From assembly GCA_034687125.1 (NCBI GenBank), contig JAQGBZ010000520.1:1-36135 (forward strand): 36,135 bases of DNA, in the 5' to 3' direction. Shown here one piece after another: positions 33,165-36,135 of this stretch. Both the position numbers and the translations under genes were made by a program. Source of the stretch: Neelides folsomi (Eukaryota > Arthropoda > Collembola > Neelipleona > Neelidae). Below the pieces are notes generated by a model that saw nothing but the letters and a program-made list of their open reading frames with translations, was not told the origin of the DNA and did not search any database. Numbering within the stretch: the stretch's first letter is position 1; the number at the start of each line of letters is the position of its first letter.

Positions 33165-34341
33165 ATGCTCGGTTTTACCAAAAAGGAAATTAAAAACTGG
33201 GAGAGTTTAGGGAATCGACCGAGACATACGGAATGGACGACTATAAGTGAATATGCAGCAATGATGAAAAAAGATCGAGATGAGGGTGAAATTTAACATC
33301 TAATTAAATTATTTAATATTATTTAATATAAACTTTAAAATATTTTTAGTAATTTACGAGTAATTTACTTGTATGTAAGGAATGGTTTGATTAAATAAAT
33401 TTTGATTTTAGTTTTAGCCAAAGAAGCTGCAGAGAAGAAATGGATCATAAATTTTTTCAATTCTCATCCTCCGGGGAAACTTCCCCCTAAACCTCCGTTG
33501 AATCCCATTGGAGACATCGTCACTTTCTATGAAGCTTATGGGGAGAATGCCGGTTGGCCGATTCGACACCATGAGATTTTTCTCCGTTCCCGAAAGGCTC
33601 TCTTGGACGATCCGTTCCGATTCATTCATCTTCTCAGCATTCAAATTCCGGGTATGGAATATTCAATACTAAATAAGTAATGATAAAAGCATTTTATATA
33701 AAAAGTATAATTATAAGTAGTAAGTATTGTCCTATATTAATGTATTTTATTAAATGTGGTTAGATATCCGTGCTTCCGACGTGGCCAGTCACTGGAAATG
33801 GCAAGAAGAACTTGAATGGCTCAAACGTCGTCGTATTTACTTCACCCGCGACTGGGACATTGCCAAATCCGCAGAAAGGGGAATCCAAGCCAGAAATTCA
33901 CGACAAGCAAATATTGTGAAAGCGAACCGAAAACATGGGATTTCCCAAAAGCCAAGAAACCCACAAACTTATGATAAAACAGTCGACATGGAACTTCGAT
34001 CTGCTGCAGTTTGGGTAAATTCATTTAGAAATAATATCCCAATACTAATTAACTTTGTATTATGTATTAAGTCAAAGTTGGAATTGAATTATAGACACTT
34101 AAAAATTAAATTAAAATGCGAATTAAATCAATTAACTGAGTTATGAAATTGTTTGTTTTAGGCCAGAGTTGCTGAAGTTGGTGAAAAGTTGTTGGAAGGT
34201 GCTGATGCCAAATGGCTTGGACCTCGAGGTGGACTTGGTGAATTGACGGTGGCCGACACGCGGGCACTTTTGCTCAATAGTGCTGAATTGGGGGAATCTT
34301 CCCTTCCAAGAAAATTCTCTTTCGAGAATGAAGTGGAATAA
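33165..34341 (+). CDS. CCDC112-like coiled-coil protein
   Basis: Four exons: 33165..33285, 33412..33651, 33764..34014 and 34162..34341, giving 263 residues with junctions in frame. It has no signal peptide or membrane helix and is rich in charged residues. The central part reads FYEAYGENAGWPIRHHEIFL, IQIPGDIRASDVASH and WKWQEELEWLKRR. This spacing (GW..H..FL..R, then F, then IPG...DV..H..W..E...L) resembles the central region of vertebrate CCDC112, a centriolar-satellite coiled-coil protein. Beyond that pattern I do not recognise it, and the C-terminal third (VGEKLLEGADAKWLGPRGG) matches nothing I know. A role in cilia or centrosomes is only an inference. Confidence 0.7.
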
Positions 34342-34575
34342 AACCATAAATTGTATTAATAAATTGTATTTTAATAATAAAAATTCTCATGTATAATTTT
34401 GATAAAATTTTTAAATAAAGTAAAGTGATTAATGGAAATTAGCGATAAGTACAAATATAATAAAAACGTTCAAGTAATAATTATCTGGAATAATTAAGTT
34501 TATATTTACTGTATTAAAAGAGATGAGTACAAAATACTGATATTAGATATAAAGTAAATCTAAATTATCTTTTCT

Positions 34576-35222
34576 TCACTCCAACATCATTTCTTTGTGC
34601 ATCATGGCATTATGTTTGCCCATTAATTTGAGTGCGTCTCTTGCTGTCATCTTCGGAACCACAATATCTAATATGTAAAAAATATCGATAAAGCCAAAGC
34701 TCATATAAAAATATTCATCAAATATTTTAAATTCATATTTTGAAAAATTAGTTGACTGAATGTGAATAGTTCCTTAAATTTTTTTCATAATTTATATAAA
34801 TGAGGACTTTACCTTTCAAAAATTCCAAGTTACTTTCCTGTTCAACAAGGTCGGAGATATTTTTGTAGTCGAGAGATTTTCCGTTGCTCATTTTAAAAGA
34901 TTCTTGGGTCAAATGCTGGATGAAGAGTTCCTATTTAAAAACCCAATGTTTAAGATTATTCTAGTTTATTAAAGGAAATGTTATTATATAAAAAAGTATA
35001 ATTGTTGAGGAATGTCATGTTGAATTGTGACTTTACAGTGGATTTGGTAATTAAGTAAAGAGCATCGTTGGGGACGGAGTCAATTTCAGCTGAAGACTTC
35101 ATGATGACCTTCACTCTGGACAACGGCAGAAATGTGTCAGATTTACTTTTGCTTGAATCTTTGTCCTTTGACTCCCTTGGTTCCTTTGGCTCCTTCGGTT
35201 CTTTTTCTTTCTTGCTTGACAT
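34576..35222 (-). CDS. CHRAC1: CHRAC1-like histone-fold protein
   Basis: Three coding exons on the minus strand: 35222..35037, 34930..34813 and 34667..34576, giving 131 residues. A lysine/glutamate-rich head (KEKEPKEPKEPRESKDKD) precedes the histone fold: LPLSRVKVIMKSSAEIDSVP, NDALYLITKSTELFIQHLTQ, then LDYKNISDLVEQESNLEFL and DIVVPKM. This matches CHRAC1 (p15), which pairs with POLE3/CHRAC14 in the ISWI chromatin-remodelling complex CHRAC. The close relative POLE4 is the alternative, but LSR...MKSS and the FL.DI.P.K end fit CHRAC1 better. A 5' UTR intron (35300..35223, GTGAGT to TTAAG) ends directly before the ATG. The stop is 235 bp from that of the convergent gene. Confidence 0.88.
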
Positions 35223-36071
35223 CTTAATAAGGTTATGTTTTGAAAACACCTCAATTGGAAGATTTGTAATCAAAAGACCAAGAAAAACAAATATACTCAC
35301 AGAAGCCAACTTAACTGAGGCAAAAAATTAATTAGTTAAAAAGAAAATAAATTTATTTTCACAAATTCGGCTTCAAAAACTTCTTCGGTTAATGTGGCGG
35401 GTGAAGGGACAATGATGGGGAACGAGAAATAGATAACGAAATGCTCAGAGGGCACATTGAGAAATAATTGTAATCGAACTATTGGAATTAACTAACTTAA
35501 TATTTAAATAGCTCTTTTAAAAGTAAAGAGATTTGCAATTAAAAATCAAATTTGTACCAAAGAAAGATGTAGAATTCAAGTTAATAAGACTTTGTAATAT
35601 CGATTTTCATTTTTGAGAGAGATTCTTTATGTTAAATGTAATACTTGGGCGAAATGTATTAAAAGTAATAGAAAACTGGTAATTAAATTAAAGCTAAATA
35701 AATTTTGTAAAAGTAAGGAGAATTAAGATTTTAAGTGAAATTAACGTTTATCGAAAATGTAGAATTTAAATAAAATAGGTTTGTTCTAAGCAAAAAGCAA
35801 ATTTGAAGATTCTGTGGACTCTAGCAAAGTATTTGTTTTTACTGTTTATTCATCAATTTTATTAGCTCTGCAATAAGCACAATTGCCTATATTACAGAAT
35901 ACAGTAGACTAACTATAAGCAGATTATCTTATATTAATTCCTAATATAGTATGTTAACTAGTACATATATTAATTAATATAATAGTTAAAGGATAAAAAA
36001 TGATGAACGATGTTTAAATCAATTTTCAAATAATTTTATCTTAATTCAAACTAGGTAAATACAGTAAATAC
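35223..36071. other. Region upstream of CHRAC1
   Basis: Contains the 5' UTR intron and leader of the CHRAC1-like gene (35223 to about 35400). The rest is AT-rich. I see no further gene, RNA or mobile element. Confidence 0.4.
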
Positions 36072-36125
36072 TTAAATAATTGCCGGGGTATTAAATAATT
36101 GCCGGGTCTTAAATAATTGCCGGAG
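36072..36125. repeat. 18-19 bp tandem repeat, three copies
   Basis: Three copies of TTAAATAATTGCCGG start at 36072, 36091 and 36109, with spacings of 19 and 18 bp. The GCCGG cores stand out against the AT-rich background. The array ends close to the window edge and may be the start of a longer minisatellite. Confidence 0.75.
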
Positions 36126-36135
36126 GAATGAATAG

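Noticed and set aside
35223..35309. N-terminal extension of the CHRAC1-like protein with a hydrophobic leader
   Set aside because: The extension begins with TTG, not ATG, contains no in-frame ATG, and coincides with a good GTGAGT...TTAAG intron that ends just before the real ATG.
1..36135. CRISPR arrays, rRNA, tRNA or bacterial operons
   Set aside because: I saw no spaced direct repeats, tRNA-like cloverleaf signals or rRNA segments, and gene structure is eukaryotic throughout.

Overview
The window looks like nuclear DNA of an arthropod, plausibly a springtail or another non-model hexapod. The base composition is very AT-rich, and small GT-AG introns (about 65-360 bp) interrupt most genes. 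Core promoters carry TATA boxes, in one case with a TCAGT initiator. The gene families are animal ones, among them an arthropod-type DM4/DM12 protein, a thioester protein, GT92 and GT31 glycosyltransferases, an animal thaumatin-like protein and F-box/LRR-like remnants. The species assignment is an inference; no rRNA, tRNA or mitochondrial marker is present.

Layout from left to right. 1-1185 (-): a secreted glycine-rich repeat protein, cut by the window edge. 1799-3595 (-): a broken F-box/LRR-type gene with several frame breaks. 4613-6920 (+): a seven-exon PLP enzyme of the ethanolamine-phosphate / 5-phosphohydroxylysine phospho-lyase family. 7825-14034 (+): an eleven-exon alpha-2-macroglobulin/complement-like thioester protein with an intact GCGEQ. 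15387-17873 (+): an eight-exon type II membrane GT92 glycosyltransferase. 18474-20352 (-): a GPI-type alkaline phosphatase with a recognisable promoter and a 5' UTR intron. About 21510-21925: a decayed Copia-like retroelement scrap. 22119-22556 (-): a small secreted orphan protein. 23630-25415 (+): a zinc-ribbon/F-box/E2 fusion. 26468-27058 (+): a thaumatin-like protein with an uninterrupted coding region. 27611-31436 (+): three tandem GT31 (beta-1,3-galactosyltransferase-like) copies, the first of them a fragment. 31481-32486 (-): a DM4/DM12 family protein. 33165-34341 (+): a CCDC112-like protein. 34576-35222 (-): CHRAC1, a histone-fold protein. The rest is AT-rich intergenic DNA, with a short tandem repeat at the right end.

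The genes do not form one pathway. Several encode secreted or Golgi proteins (thioester protein, alkaline phosphatase, thaumatin-like protein, glycine-rich protein, GT92, GT31). The most interesting locus is the fusion at 23630-25415. It joins an F-box (which normally recruits an SCF E3 ligase) to a ubiquitin-conjugating (UBC) fold whose usual catalytic cysteine position holds glycine, with a cysteine three residues further on. All splice junctions I propose for the intact genes keep the reading frame. The repeated frame breaks at 1799-3595 therefore look like real gene decay rather than poor sequence. All exon boundaries were placed by eye from reading frame, splice consensus and family motifs, without alignment software.
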